A stretch of 64,000 nucleotides of DNA from Monodelphis domestica (GCF_027887165.1 NC_077229.1:344825380-344889379); one strand, 5' to 3'; positions 45,176 through 57,849 are shown, counted from the stretch's first letter. Notes: generated from the sequence alone by a model not told the origin. Made by a program: numbers and translations.

Positions 45176-45769
45176 GTTTATTTCTGTGCTGATTAAAAGA
45201 GATCTGTGATCTCATTGAAATCGGGAACTCTGGAATAAGTAAACACTACTAATGCAGGTCAGCAATTTAGTCAAGGGAGCACTAAAGAGATTAAGTGCCT
45301 GGCCCAACCCACCAGGCTGAATGTGAGAGATTGGACTTGAACCCTTGTTTGATTAAAATATCTGTTACAAAAAAAAAATAAACTAAACTCCAATTCCATC
45401 CATTTTATTAGCACTTCTGGTATAAGATAAACATTCAATGGAAAAGATTGAAACTTTTGGTCCAATTCACCTTATTTTAGAACCTGGGGATATCCTAAAT
45501 AGCTTAGGGGGAGGGCTACTTACTAAAGGAATGGGACTCTGGGCACGCAAGATTCTGCTCCGGAGAAATTCATATGGACCCGAGTTCTTAGACCTCCCCA
45601 ACAAAGGCAGCGATTCCACAAGCAAAAATTCCTACCCTTCCCAGTTTAGGAATAACTGAATTATTATGAGTAACGGAATTATTATTCAATCGGCAAGTAA
45701 GCATCAAATCAATTAACAAATTAAACTCTCCCATCACCTAGCAAGAGGCTTGGTCGGAAACAAAAGTCC
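45176..45769. other. Distal upstream region of KDSR
   Basis: A reversed MIR-like scrap at about 45255-45350; then mixed sequence rising in GC toward the CpG island. The 73-codon frame at 45438-45659 has no homology I recognise. Confidence 0.45.
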
Positions 45770-46430
45770 GAACCCGCTTCGTTGCCCAAGGCCGTAACCT
45801 AGACGTTGGCTGCGGCCAGCACTAGACTGGGGAGAGCAAAGGGGCTGCGCTCCCTCCGGGAGGCTGGCAGAGCGGGAGTCGTGGGGTTGCGATGTCCTCC
45901 AGGGGCCGCTCTTCCTCTCCGCTCCACGCCGGGAAGCCCCCGCCCGGTCCTGACCGCGCCTCCTCCCCGGGCTCCTCCTCTTCCCGTCCTACTCTCATCC
46001 GCGCCAGCCTCCGTGGCTAACCCAAACATTCCGGGTTCCTGTCGCGGGCGCTTAGCTCAACCCTAGCCAGCGGCCCCGGGTCTTTTATCCTGTTCTCCTA
46101 CCCTTGTTGCCTTCCATTCCCCACCCCACCCCAGGTTCCACTTACGCAGCTGCGGGCCCCCCCTGAGCCCTCGGCTGCGGCCAGAGCGATGCTGCTGCTG
46201 GCGGCCGCCTTCATCGTAGCGTTCGTGCTGCTGCTCTACATGGTCTCTCCGCTCATCAGCCCTAAGCCCCTCGCCCTGCCCGGGGCCCATGTAGTGGTGA
46301 GTGGACCGAGACCCGCCCGGGGACGGTTCGGGGCTGGGGGAAAGGGGGATGTGCTGCTCCGTTGGGGCATCCACGCCGACCAGAGAGAGCCCTGCCTCCT
46401 GTTGCTGCTTTTTTCCCAGCTTGCCGCTTC
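45770..46430 (+). promoter_or_regulatory. KDSR: CpG island / KDSR promoter and 5'UTR
   Basis: GC content and CpG count rise sharply, in contrast to the AT-rich flanks. GC-box-like CCCCCGCCCGG lies at about 45937-45947 and another CCCGCC at about 46315. No convincing TATA box at a fixed distance. The island spans the KDSR start codon at 46189. GC-rich, CpG-poorer DNA continues to about 47060. The transcription start cannot be placed from sequence alone. Confidence 0.85.
46189..46296 (+). CDS. KDSR: KDSR coding exon 1 (N-terminal membrane segment)
   Basis: 3-ketodihydrosphingosine reductase, an ER-membrane short-chain dehydrogenase that uses NADPH to turn 3-ketosphinganine into sphinganine, the second step of sphingolipid synthesis. 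The 36 codons read [20 protein letters not shown] then [16 protein letters not shown]. The hydrophobic run is the N-terminal membrane anchor. HVV is the first beta strand of the Rossmann fold. The start has G at -3. The donor GTAGTG then GTGAGT is strong; the exon ends in phase 0. It nearly matches recalled human KDSR (I for L at residue 9). The window holds only 66 of about 332 residues. Confidence 0.96.
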
Positions 46431-47059
46431 TCGCTAGTCTCCCGCTCTTCGTCCACTAGTGCCGTGTCCTCCAGCTGTTAATTATCCAAGACAGATTCTT
46501 TCCTCGCTCGTGACGAATCGCCTCGCTACTCCCCCCCAACCCCCCTCCTCCCGCTGCTGCCTTTCCTTCTTCTTGAGGGATTTCTCATCCCCTTCCCAAT
46601 TATCCAACGTTCTCTGGGTGCCCCGAGGTCGCCTCCCCACCCCATCTGTTGCGTCCCCCAATACCAGGAAGACCTTTTCTGACCGCTCCAGAACAGCTCT
46701 GGGGAAGAGAGGAGAGGGGCGCAGTGCACTGCGCGGGACCCCTTTGGGAGATGCATCCTCATCCTTCCGGGTGCGCCTGTCTCTGCTGTCAGGCCTTGGC
46801 AGGGATGGAAAGGAGGGCCATTTGGAAAGTCACCTGACGCAGTCAGCCCTGTTAGGCACGGTGAGGCTGAGGAAGGACCGGGAGATTTGGTTTGCACCCT
46901 CCCTCGCCCGAAAACAGACTGGAGCGTGGCACACCATCCACATACACTTAGCACTAGTCCATTCAGTTAGCCTCTGGACGGAGAAGGGGCCGTTCTGAAG
47001 AGGAGCTGGGGGGTGGGGGCAGAGCCCGGGGCAGGCTGGCCAGGGAAGCCTTAGGGCCA

Positions 47060-47683
47060 TTGTCTCTGGTGATCACCCCCCAGCCTGGTCCTTTCTGAAG
47101 CACTTTTTACCTCTTGGTGCCTAGGAGACACACGCTCATCCCTGGAGCACTCAGAGAAGGTAGATATTTTTATCCTCAGTTTTACTGATGAGTCAGCTGA
47201 GGCATAGAGAAATGTGGAACAATTTCACCCAAGACACTGGGTGGACGGCTGGGTCTGTAACTCATCCCTTGGGCCATTTGGCCCAAGCCCTGGTCCTTCA
47301 CACTCTCAGGCCTTTTCCGAAGAAGGGGCTCTGGAATTGAGAAGAATCAGGAAGGCTGACCACAACCAGGCAGGGCCGAGGGAGGTAGCTGGAATCCATG
47401 GACCTTCCCTTGCCACAGAAGTGGTGAGGAACCTTCCTCCAGTCCAGGGAGTTCTTCCTTTGCTGCCTCCCTCTCCTCGAATATAAGCCTTCAGGTCTTT
47501 TTCAACCTCGTTCTCTTACTGTTCTACCTACCAACGTTGCCTTTAGGGCTGGAATAGGATTATGATTTTGGCTTTCTCCCAAAGGTTAAATTGCCCTTTA
47601 GAAATGAAAGGGAGGCTGTTGGGGTTTTTCTTTCCGACCTTTATTTGGTGGATTTAGTATTCCTACCTTTAACATGGCATTTT
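47060..47683 (+). other. KDSR intron 1, first part
   Basis: GC-moderate DNA falling in GC. A reversed MIR-like piece lies around 47165-47250 (TTTTACTGATGAGTCAGCTG). Frames here are not genes. Confidence 0.5.
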
Positions 47684-49019
47684 TTAAACAATATTTAGTC
47701 ATTTCAAAACATTATTCATTGGAGACAAAGATCATTTTCTTTTCCTCCCCCCACTCCCCCCCATAGCCGATGCTGGATTCCACTGGGTATCACATGTGTT
47801 CTTGATTCAAACCCATTTCTGTGTTGTTAGTATTTGTATTAGAGTGTTCATATAGCGTCTCTCCTCAGTCATATCCCCTCAACCCCTGTAGTCAAGCAGT
47901 TGCTTTTCATCAGTTTTTTTACTCCCACAGTTTATCCTCTGCTTGTGGGTAGTATTTTTTAGATCCCTGCAGATTGTTCAGGGACATTGCATTGCCACTA
48001 ATGGAGAAGTCCATTACCTTCGATTGTACCACAATGTATCAGTCTCTGTGTACAATGTTTTCCTGGTTCTGCTCCTTTCGCTCTGCATCACTTCCTGGAG
48101 GTTGTTCTAGTCTCTGTGGAATTCCTCCACTTTATTATTCCTTTTAGCAAAATAGTATAGTCCATCACCAACATATACCACAATTTGTTCAGCCATTCCC
48201 CAATTGAAGGGCATCCCCTCAATTTTCCAATTTTTGGCCACCACAAAGAGCGCAGCTATGAATATTTTTGTACAAGTCTTTTTCCTTATTATCTCTTTGG
48301 GGTACAAACCCAGCAGTGCTATGGCTGGATAAAAGGGCAGACAGTCTTTTATCGCTCTTTGGGCATAGTTTCAAATTGCCCTCCAGAATGGTTGGATCAA
48401 TTCACAACTCCACCAGCAATTCATTAGTGTCCCAACTTTGCCACATCCCCTCCAGCATTCATTACTTTCCTTTGCTGTCATGTTAGCCAATCTGCTAGGT
48501 GTGAGGTGATACCTCAGGGTTGTTTTGATTTGCATCTCTCTGATTATAAGAGATTTAGAGCACTTTTTCATGTGCTTATTAATAGTTTTGATTTCTTTAA
48601 CTGAAAATTGCCTATCCATGTCCCTTGCCCATTTATCAATTGGAGAATGGCTTGATTTTTTGTACAATTGATTTAGCTCTTTATAAATTTGAGTAATTAA
48701 ACCTTTGTCAGAGGTTTTTATGAAGATTGTTTCTCAATTTGTTGTTTCCCTTCTGATTTTAGTTACATTGGTTTTGTTTGTACAAAAGCTTTTTAATTTG
48801 ATGTAGTCGAAATTATTTATTTTACATTTTGTGATTCTTTCTATGTCTTGCTTGGTTTTAAAGTCTTTGCCCTCCCAAAGATCTGACATGTATACTATTC
48901 TGTGTTTGCCTAATTTACTTATGGTTTCCTTCTTTATGTTCAAGTCACTCACCCATTTTGAATTTATCTTGGTGTGTAGGGTGTGAGGTGTTGAACCAAA
49001 CTTAATCTCTCCCAAACTG
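47684..49019 (-). mobile_element. 5'-truncated L1 with perfect 18-bp target duplication, antisense to KDSR
   Basis: CCTTTAACATGGCATTTT at 47666-47683 is repeated at 49020-49037. The 1336-bp insert is reversed L1 3'UTR and ORF2 end (CAATTGAAGGGCATCCCCTC, CTAGGTGTGAGGTGATACCT, CAAAGATCTGACATGTATAC). The minus-strand ORF2 C-terminal frame is open over two long stretches (48371-48667 and 48734-49015). Among the younger L1s here. Confidence 0.95.
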
Positions 49020-49260
49020 CCTTTAACATGGCATTTTATCTCATCTTGACATCTGTTTTCTCATTTGACTTGCACAACATCTCTGACAGTTTGGCAAACT
49101 ACAGAATAGGATTGCCAGTGACTCCTCTTATCCCTGTACTGGTGGATTATTATAAAATACCTCTTCTACTTTTGTCTATATTTGTAATTAGGGCAAGAAC
49201 TGGTGAAAGGCAAAATTCATTTCTTTACATTTCTTTTTTAAAAAACTCCTAGTTTATTTT

Positions 49261-49431
49261 TTAAACCCACATACTAATGTCGGTTCTAAGGCAGTAGAGC
49301 AGTAAGGGCTAAGCAATGGTAGTAAAGTGACTTGCTCAGAGGAACACAGCTGAGAAGTAACTGAGCTCATATTTGAACCCAAGTCCTAATTCTAGGCCTG
49401 GTGCTCTACCCACTATGCTACCTAGTTGCCC
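49261..49431 (-). repeat. tRNA-headed marsupial SINE, reverse, perfect 15-bp target duplication
   Basis: CTCCTAGTTTATTTT occurs at 49246-49260 and 49432-49446. The insert runs TTTAAACCCACATACTAATG to GCTACCTAGTTGCCC. Confidence 0.9.
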
Positions 49432-49446
49432 CTCCTAGTTTATTTT

Positions 49447-52059
49447 CAATCACTGCTATGATTAGAAAGAGGAGGAGGAAAAATACACTTTTAAAAAAAA
49501 GATTAAAAAAGAAAAATAATTCTGCACCACTTAGCTTTTTAAGAAGACTAATGCCTCAGAGGCAAATTTTTAAAAGTTAGATTCTTTTAATGCTTATTTT
49601 TCCACTTTTAATCATACTTTGATAGATCTGTCATGTCAACTCATTGATGTTATTTCTTTTATGCATGGCGATTGCAAACTGTTCTCATCTTTGTATCTTA
49701 TAAGAGTTTTATCTGATTTCCTTCCACAAATTCCCCCCTAGAGGATCTTTCCTATAAGGCAAAGACCATGGGACTTGAGAATAAGAAGAATCCTGTGTTT
49801 AAATCTTACCTCCTACTTAACCTTAACTTCTCTGGGCCTCAATCAGCTTTTCAAGACTACATTAGAGAGGGCTTACAGATCTTCTGAAAGAGTCTAAGCA
49901 TGTGGAGCAAAAAAACTCACCAGCCTCCATTCCCTTCCCTAATTCCCCAAAAGTGCTTACCTTAGAAGGTTGTTGTAGCAAATGGAATATAATGTGCATA
50001 AAGTAGTTTGCAAATCTTAAAATGCTAAGTAAATATCAGCTACTTTTACTGTTTATCCTAGTTTAGTATTTCAAGGATTTTTCACTCCAGTGATATAAAT
50101 AATCCTTGCTCAGATATTTCTATGTACCCATAAGTGATATTGGAGTATTGCTCTGGCCAACCAACTCTCCACAAAGTCAGCTAGGCCTGTCCTCAGAAAA
50201 CAGATACAGTCTTTCAGCAGTCCTATTCTTGATGATTTTCCATTTGGTAGGGCCTTCTAGAATTTATACTTTGCTGACATAGCCTTCAGAAGCCCATGAT
50301 TCCCTCTGTAACTGGATGAACTATAGGTCTTGATGGGGCAGTTTATTGTAAGTTAGAAAAGTTAACATTTTGCTTCTTCCCTTTTAAGTGATTTAAGGTA
50401 CTTTAGCCTATAAACCCAACAACTTTCCTTAAAAGTATCTGTGCTTTAGGCCTCATATTAGAAAGAAATGGACAGATGGTTTATTTTTAACCATTCCTTA
50501 TAAATAATCTATAGAGTTGGAGGGTGAAAATAATACAAGAATGTCAGAAACAGTGCATGTACTAATTCATATGAGGTTACCATCAATTTATAAGATTGTA
50601 TTAGGGAAGAAACTAAAAGCAAAATTGTCCCTGTGAGATTTCCTGGGGAGAGAGGCAGGGAATAGAGAAGATTGGTGTTATAGTTCTTCTTACATCCATG
50701 GAAGGGTTCATCCTAATTATTTACTTATCCATTCCCAAATAGTCCTTATTAATGTGGTTTTTGTCCTCATTTTACAAATGGCAAAGTTGAAGCACAGAAA
50801 GGACTTTAGGTTTTGTTTAGGACACCCCAATAATCACAGTCTGCAAATGTTAGGAAACCTCTCCTGTTGGATCTGTGGAAAGAATTAGAAATAAAGTGGT
50901 ATGATGCCAATTCTCTGAAAAAAGATAAGACCAACAATATTTTTGGGCAGACTTTATTTTCTCTTCTTAAATGTTGCATGCCAGCACTTCAAGAAACCTT
51001 AAAGATCTTACCTCAATGTCTTTTATTTTACAGAATCCATTCAGCCAATCAACTTTTCTAATCGCCCTTAATAAAAAATAGAAGCCGTGCATAAGGGAAC
51101 AAATAACCTTTAAAAAATCTTAGAGTTGAGAGTAATCGTGAGGGAGAGACTTTTTTAATAAGTAGGTTAAAATGTTGCCTTTAACTGTCTGTCACCTGGG
51201 CTCAGTGCAACTAAAGCTGACATCATCTTTTTGCTTTCAGCTCAAGCAATAAATAGTGTAACTGATATTTTTTAATCCAATGTGAAAAGTTTCTTTTAAC
51301 ATATAGATTTAAAACAATGTAGTCAAGAATATAATTTTTAAAATGAAGTTTCTGGATATCTTTTGTTTGTATATGTCTTTGACTTCTGAATGTATCCCTT
51401 TCCATTCCCTTGCCAGCCATTAAAATTGATGGGAATGTCATATGAATTAGCATATGTATTATCATTATTTTTAACACTCTTGATTCATTTTCAAAGGGTG
51501 AAAGCAATTAAAAAAACCTGACTAACACACATCAACCAAATCTAACAGCAGGTAAAATGTTGTGTATTTGTAGTCCTCCACTTTTACAGAGAAAGAAGGA
51601 AGTGCATTTTCTCATTTATTTTCAAGGCCCTCTTGGGTCATTATAATTATACATACTGCATTCTATTTCCATTTTTTGGTTCTTCCATTTGACTTTGTTG
51701 TCATTATTGTGTATATTACTTACCTGGTTCTGCTGGCTTCCCATTACATCTATTAAGGCTGATTCTATCTTGAATTAGATCTTTGTTAACAAAGAACTTA
51801 CCTGCTTGCTGACAAGATTTCTTGGAAGGGTAAGCATGGAGGACATGGAAGCCTTATTGTCAAAGAAGGAACTTTTACCTTTAATATCAATTTTGAATCT
51901 GCCCATTTTTCTGATGCATTTCCACCATATTTAGCAGAGGACACTATAATGCTGGAATAAAAAAACTTTTCTTCAGAATTTACAGTTCTTCCCCATATCC
52001 TTTTATTTTGAGCCTCACTACAACCTTGCAAGACAATAAGGGGAGCTGTTATATTAGTT
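49447..52059 (+). other. KDSR intron 1, mostly unassigned
   Basis: Contains a THER/MIR-like piece at about 49760-50060, a reversed MIR-like piece at about 50755-50850 and a reversed L1-like scrap around 51690-51760. The remainder is AT-rich intron with nothing recognised. Confidence 0.45.
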
Positions 52060-53275
52060 TTGTGGAAAGGAGGTGGCTGTTGGAGTCAGAAAATCTGGGT
52101 TTGAATCCCAGATCCACCATGTTATTTGTTTAATGATGGACAATTCTCTTTGTTCTTTTGGACTCCTTTTTCTTCATCAGTAAAATTAGATAGTTGGAGT
52201 AGGTGATGATAATAATAAGAGCTTAAATGAATATAGTACTATACCTTTGCATATGTTATCTTATTTTATTCCCTATAACAACCCTGTGAGCTAGGTGCTA
52301 TTATTAATCTTCCTTTTTTACCAACAAGGAAATTGAGAACAAAGTGATTTTTCTCTGGTTGCACAAGAAGTGTTCAGGGTGGAATTTGAACATAGGTACT
52401 CCTGACTCCAAGTCCAATATTCTTCACACTTTTAGTGTCTTCTAGCTCTGATCATTTGAATAGGTGAAGATTTTGAGCCTCAGAATAAATTTGACTTGTC
52501 TGAAGTTACAAGGCTAGTAATTACTAGAGTACTCAAGCTTTCTCTTAATCTAATAAAGTACCAATTGATTGTTGTTGACATTTCTGTCAAGTTCAACTCT
52601 TTGTGACCTCATTTGGAGTTTTCTTGGCAAAGATAAGGAGTGGCTTGCTATTTCCTTTTCTAGCCATTTTACAGACAAGGAAACCAAGACAAACAAGTGT
52701 GACTACCCAGGAGGATACATCTTTCTGACTTCAGAGCCATCACTCTATCCACTTCACTAACTGCTTATAGCTTTTCTCAAACTTTTGGGTCTCAGGAATA
52801 CTTTACATTCTTAAAACTTATTGAGGATCCTCTAAAGAGATTATATATATAAGGGATAATTGGTATCCCATTTTGTTCCAAAGGTCTTTTCTCTCTGTCC
52901 TGGGTGAACTCTAGAAGCTTATCTGTTCTGTACCTCTTCCCTTCTCAGTCTTTTCACATTTCAACTTTCTTTCCACATAGGATGCATAAACTGTGTGTAG
53001 AGAGGGCACCGTGATTGGCACTCGGGGAGACAATGATCATAAATGATCGATAGAAATGTGAGTTGTTATTAAAGTTTACAAAGCCCTTTGCCAACATGAA
53101 TGCTTTGAGATACTGGTAGTATAAGCATTATTGCAGTCATTTCATAGATGAAGAAACTGAAACTGAACCTGAGAGATTGAGTAACTTGCTCTGGTCATTT
53201 GGAAATGGCAGAGCTGGCCAGGATTGCACCCAAATCTCCCGTCTTTAAGTCAAGTGCTTTTTCTGTTGTCTCTCA
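52060..53275. repeat. Cluster of MIR, THER2-like and MAR1-like SINE remnants
   Basis: Forward MIR at about 52060-52210 (GGAGTCAGAAAATCTGGGTT). Reversed MIR/THER2 at about 52240-52430. Reversed MAR1-like at about 52565-52765 (AAGTTCAACTCTTTGTGACC). Reversed MIR at about 53070-53275. Confidence 0.65.
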
Positions 53276-53697
53276 AATGACTTTCAAAAAGTTAAAAAAT
53301 ACAGATAATTCAGCCTCTGCGCATGTGGAATTTTGTAGATAATCATAACCTAATACACATTATAGGAGAAGTATATCAAAGCCCTACGAGAGGGGTAGAT
53401 TATTACCTAATGGTGACCCCGAGAAGACTGCATAGAAGAGATGGTATTTGGTATTGATTTAAAGGAGCGTTAGGCGAGTTAGGACATGTGAAGATGGAGC
53501 AGATATAAGGAGTGATATGAACAAAGGTATAGAGGTAGGAGAGCCCATAATTCTTTTGGATAGACTAATTTGATTGGAGTAGAGTTCCTGGATCAATCAA
53601 CAAATATTTATTAATGCTTGTTATTTAAGTATATGCCATATATATATAATCTATAATGTAATATATGATACTAATTACTTATATATCATATATGTAT

Positions 53698-53860
53698 TAA
53701 CCATGTGACTGGACAAGTCACTTAACCCTGTTGGCTTCAGTTTCCTCATCTATAAAATAAGCTAGAAAAGGAAATGACTAACCCTTCTAGTATCTTTGCC
53801 AAGGAAATCCCAAATGGGGTCATGAAGAGTTGAACACAACTGAAACAAATGAACAAAATA
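53698..53860 (+). repeat. MAR1-type SINE, forward, 5'-truncated
   Basis: ACTGGACAAGTCACTTAACC, TATCTTTGCCAAGGAAATCC and GTCATGAAGAGTTGAACACA tail. Confidence 0.8.
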
Positions 53861-53947
53861 TATCAGGCACTGTGTCAAGGTCTGGGGATACAAAGAAAAA
53901 GCAAAAATAATCCTTCAAGGGGCTTATGTTGTAATGTTGAGAGAACC

Positions 53948-53950
<3 letters not shown>

Positions 53951-53985
<35 letters not shown>
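53951..53985. repeat. (GT)n microsatellite
   Basis: 17.5 uninterrupted GT units followed by CATGCACACGTGCAC. Long cysteine/valine and histidine/threonine frames over it are artefacts. Confidence 0.98.
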
Positions 53986-53986
<1 letters not shown>

Positions 53987-54554
53987 ATGCACACGTGCAC
54001 ATCTACATATAAAATATACATGCAAAGTAGATTTAAGGTAATTTGGAGCATTAAGAGCTTTCTTTCATAAAACAACTACTATGGAAAGCTGTTTTCCACC
54101 ATTACACATGTAATACCTGTATCAGATTACTTGCTGTCTCAGTGATTGAGAAGGGAGGGAGGGGAAGAATTTGACTCAAACTTTTAAAAATGAAGGTTTA
54201 AAAATTGTTTTTCATATCATTGGGGGGGGGGAATAAAATATTATTGAAAAAGAAAAAGAAAATAGAGCTAAGGAGACTGAGAAAGGTCTCCTTTAGAAGG
54301 TTTTATTTGAGCTGCATCTTTAACCAGAGCTGAAGGTAGGAGAAGAAACATCCCAAGCCTAGGGGACAGCCAACTCAAAGGCTGATAGAGATGGAACTTC
54401 TTGTGTGTGGGACAGCAAGTAGGCCAATCTGGCTTGACCTTAGAATATGTGGAGGAGAGTAAAATGTAGCATGACTGAAGAGACCTGGTTATGAAGAGTT
54501 TTAAAACCAAAACACAGGAGATTACTGCAGGAGAGACAATAGGAAACAAGGAAA

Positions 54555-54690
54555 GTTTTTTCTCAGTCCACTGGAGAAGGAAATGTCAAACCACTCCAGT
54601 ATATTTACCAAAAAAATCCCATGGAGAGGATGGTCCATGGGGTTACGAAGAGTCAGACATGACTGAATCACAACAAAATTTATTGAGGGG
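54555..54690 (+). repeat. MAR1-type SINE 3' half, forward
   Basis: GGAGAAGGAAATGTCAAACC, CACTCCAGTATATTTACC and ACGAAGAGTCAGACATGACT. Confidence 0.8.
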
Positions 54691-54894
54691 TTGGGACAGA
54701 GATGAACCTTAAACCTGCTCTTCAGGACAATCACTTAGGTAGCTGTGGGGAAGATGACTTAGAATAGGGAAAGGCTTGAGGGACAGAGGTCAGTCAGGAG
54801 GCTGTTGTAATAACTCAGTGAGAGGTGATGTGGGGTCTAAAGGAGGGAGGTGGCAGTATGAATAGGAAGAAACAAGGTCTAACTAAGTACAGTG

Positions 54895-55130
54895 AGGCAA
54901 CACTGGACCCTAAAATCAGGAGGCCCTGAGTTCAAACCTGGCTTTAGACACAATAATTTTGTGACCTTGACAAGTCATTTCAAAAGGTCTGCCTCAATGT
55001 CCTCTGCTGTAAAATAAGGATAATTGTGGCACCTACCTCCCAAGGTCACATGAGATAATAACTGTAAAGTGCCTAGCACAGTGCTGGGCAATAGTATGTG
55101 CTACATAAATGTTAGCTTCTATTACTGTGA
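54895..55130 (+). repeat. MIR, forward
   Basis: ATCAGGAGGCCCTGAGTTCA, GACCTTGACAAGTCATTTCA, TAAAATAAGGATAATTGTGG and AAAGTGCCTAGCACAGTGCT: the full MIR order. Confidence 0.8.
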
Positions 55131-55589
55131 ATATTTTTATCATCATCATTATATCTGAGACCTATGTTGAGGCAATAGATCTGGCAATTGACTGGAGGTG
55201 GGTGAGAGTGAGGAATTAAGGAGGATGTGGAACCTCAGTGCACAGAAGGACAGTTCTAGGAGTTAATAAGATGAGATCAGACTGCAATGGTGGCAGACTG
55301 GAGTGCCTTGGATGCAAGGCAGAAAAATTTACATTGTCCTCAAAATGCAAATGGAAGCTACTCCATATTTTTAGGCAGAGAAACAGAATATGTGCTTTAG
55401 GGGCACAGGGACACTTTTCATGTCTGTCTTTGTATTCTCAGAATTTAGCTTTGTAACTTGTACATGGTTTATAAAATGATTATTGAAGTGAATACGTTTA
55501 CATGTTAAAAAATTGGGGGGGAGGCATGTTGGTCCAGAATAATTAGAAGGAAGAGAAAATGGAGGCAGGAAACCCTATCAGCATTTCAC
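55131..55589 (+). other. KDSR intron 1, nothing recognised
   Basis: Mixed intron DNA with no named element or gene. Confidence 0.5.
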
Positions 55590-57840
55590 TTCATTGACCA
55601 CCACACCTTCTGGCTCTTTTTTTTTCCCCTGCTGGTTTAAAGAGACTACACTCGTGCTTCTCTTCCTGTACATCTTACCTCTTCTGGACTGGCTCCTCAT
55701 CTTCTTGACCTCTGAAATGAATGTCTCTTAAGGTTGACTGTCTTCAGCCCTGTGTTTGTTCTCTCCTTACACTCACTCTGTTGACAATCTTAGCAGACAC
55801 TTGTTACCTCTGTGATGATGACTTCTTGTTGTTGTTCAGTATAATGACTTGCCCCGTGTCACAAAAATTTTTCTACAACATAGATCTCTTATTTTATATT
55901 GGAGTCAGCATGGCATACTGCTGAGATTCTTAACCTGGGTTCTATAAACTTAAAAAAATGTTTTAGGTAACTATTTCAGTATGACTGGTTTCTTTTGTAA
56001 TTCTATGTATTTTACTTTATATATTCAAAACAATATTCTAAGAGGTAGCTCTGTGACTCAGGAAAGGTTTAGAGACGGCAGGTCCTAGGTTCAAATTTGG
56101 CCTAGGTTCAAATTGTTACCCTGGACAAGTCACTTAACTCCAATTGGCCAGCCCTTACCAGTAAGCTCTTCTGCCTTAGAACCATACTTAGTATTGATTC
56201 TAAAACGGAAGGTAAGAGTTTAAAAAGTTTTTTTCTAAGAAGGGGTTCATAGGCTTCATTAGTCTACCAGAAGGGGTCAGGACTCAGAAAAAGTTAAAAA
56301 TGCATGAGATAGTCGAATACATGCTATACACTTATGTTCAAATCCTGACTCTGCTTAGAATCTGCATTCTAAGCTGCATTAGGCAGCTAAATGGTGTGGT
56401 GGAAAGAGCTTTGGGTCTGAAGTCAGGAAAACCTGAGTTCAAGTCCAGTTTCAGATAGTTCCTAATGGGGTGACCCTGGGCAAGTCATTTAACTTCTATC
56501 TGCCTCAGTTTCCTCAACTGGTAAATAGGAGTAATAATGGTAACCAACCTCTCAGGGTTGTTGTGAGGATCAACTGAGATAAATTGCCATTTTTTCAATG
56601 CTTGTTCCCTTCTTGTTCTTTTAGGCAAATCACTTTAAACCCCTGCAGCTTAGTTCTTCACCTCTAAAATGAGGAGTTGAATTAGATGGTATTTATTAGA
56701 TTATTTAATATAGATCAATATATATATAATATACATTTATAGTATATATCTAATAATGTCTAATTAGAGGCTATTAAGATCCCTTCCCCCTCCAGATCAA
56801 TTTTCCTATTCTTTCATGTACTCCATTTTCACAAATTAACCGATTAAACTGTTTTCTGAAATCAATATGCTATCTTCCATCTCTATGCCTTTTTTAGAGG
56901 CCATGTCTCCAGTGTGGAATGGGCTTTCCCTTCCTTTCTAGGTTGCTTCATCTAGAGTAGCTCTGGGGCTTTTCCTGGTCCCTTCTTTCCCTCCTGGAAT
57001 TACTCTGTTTTGATGTTGCATACCCCCAGGACAAGGTCTGCTCCTTGCTTTGAGCAGGGACTTTGGATTTTTTTCTTTGTATCATCAGCACTTGGGACAG
57101 AGGCTGGCACCTACTAAACCCAGTACATAGTCACTGCATTGAATCAAATGACCCTGAACTCTCCCTTGACTTCCAGACTAACATCTCCAACTGGATAGCC
57201 AATGGGTACTTCAAAGGCAATTTGCCCAAAGCTGATTTTATTTCTTCCCCAAATCTGCTCTTCATTATTTGTAGTGATATTTTAATTAACCCAGTGTCAG
57301 TGGTGTTTTCATTTACCTAGACATTTGTTCAGACATATGTATGAAACATTTGTTGTGGAACATGGAGCTACAATAAGAGCTTTGATTTTTTTTCTTATCC
57401 CTCACCTCCTATTTTGTTAATTATTTCATCCTGACCACTGTATACCACACCTTTCACATTGCTCCCTTTTGTTCCATTCATATTGCCAACAGCTAATCTT
57501 TATTAAATTATTTATTTAATCTTTATTAAAGTCCATCTGGACAATTACAATAACTTTATAACACATCTTTACTTTTCCTCTTACATGCCTTCTCCCCTTC
57601 TCAAGTCGCCTTTTGCTCTCTTTTAAGACACATTCAGACACTTAGGATCTAGTTACATTACTCTCTGCTCAAAAGCCCTCTCTATTGGCCACCAAGAGAA
57701 GTTCATATTCATTCCTGATTGGTCAGTTCCTCCTGGCACCACCATTTTCAGAGAGATACATATGGTCTTTCTTTTCTGGGCTTTGCTCCTGAAGAAGACC
57801 CAGTGGTGTTCTTTTTCCATCATGTCTCCATTTCTCTACA
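55590..57840 (+). repeat. L2 LINE relics, forward, broken by SINEs
   Basis: ORF2-type L2 blocks at 55590-55810 (CTTCTGGACTGGCTCCTCAT), 57150-57320 (CTTGACTTCCAGACTAACAT, AAGCTGATTTTATTTCTTCC) and about 57640-57800 (TCTGCTCAAAAGCCCTCTCT); an L2 3'-end block at 56910-57120. Forward tRNA-headed SINEs lie at 56048-56230 and 56385-56600. At least two L2 copies are involved, since the 3' end precedes more ORF2. Confidence 0.6.
56048..56230 (+). repeat. tRNA-headed marsupial SINE with short tandem duplication
   Basis: GGTAGCTCTGTGACTCAGGA to AACGGAAGGTAAGAGTTTAA. CCTAGGTTCAAATT is present twice in tandem near 56084-56115, replacing the usual CTCAGACACTTCC block. Confidence 0.82.
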
Positions 57841-57849
57841 GGAATCATT

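Larger units (their letters stand above)
53590..54880 (+). repeat. Ancient dispersed repeat, copy 5, with later insertions
   Basis: ATCAACAAATATTTATTAAT, CTGGGGATACAAAGAAAAAG, GAGCTGCATCTTTAACCAGA, GGCCAATCTGGCTTGACCTT and GACAATCACTTAGGTAGCTG. Interrupted by MAR1 SINE pieces (53698-53860, 54555-54690) and a GT repeat. Same family as the copies at 24770 and 42050. Confidence 0.6.

Noticed and set aside
45799..46066. Frames on both strands in the CpG island that could suggest a divergent gene
   Set aside because: Only low-complexity alanine/arginine/proline translations; no homology recognised and no splice pattern.
46459..46998. 179- and 142-codon overlapping frames on both strands after KDSR exon 1
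   Set aside because: GC-rich DNA lacks stop codons by composition. There is no domain, no recognised family, and the frames lie inside KDSR intron 1.
53820..54075. Histidine/threonine and cysteine/valine frames
   Set aside because: Translations of the (GT)n microsatellite.
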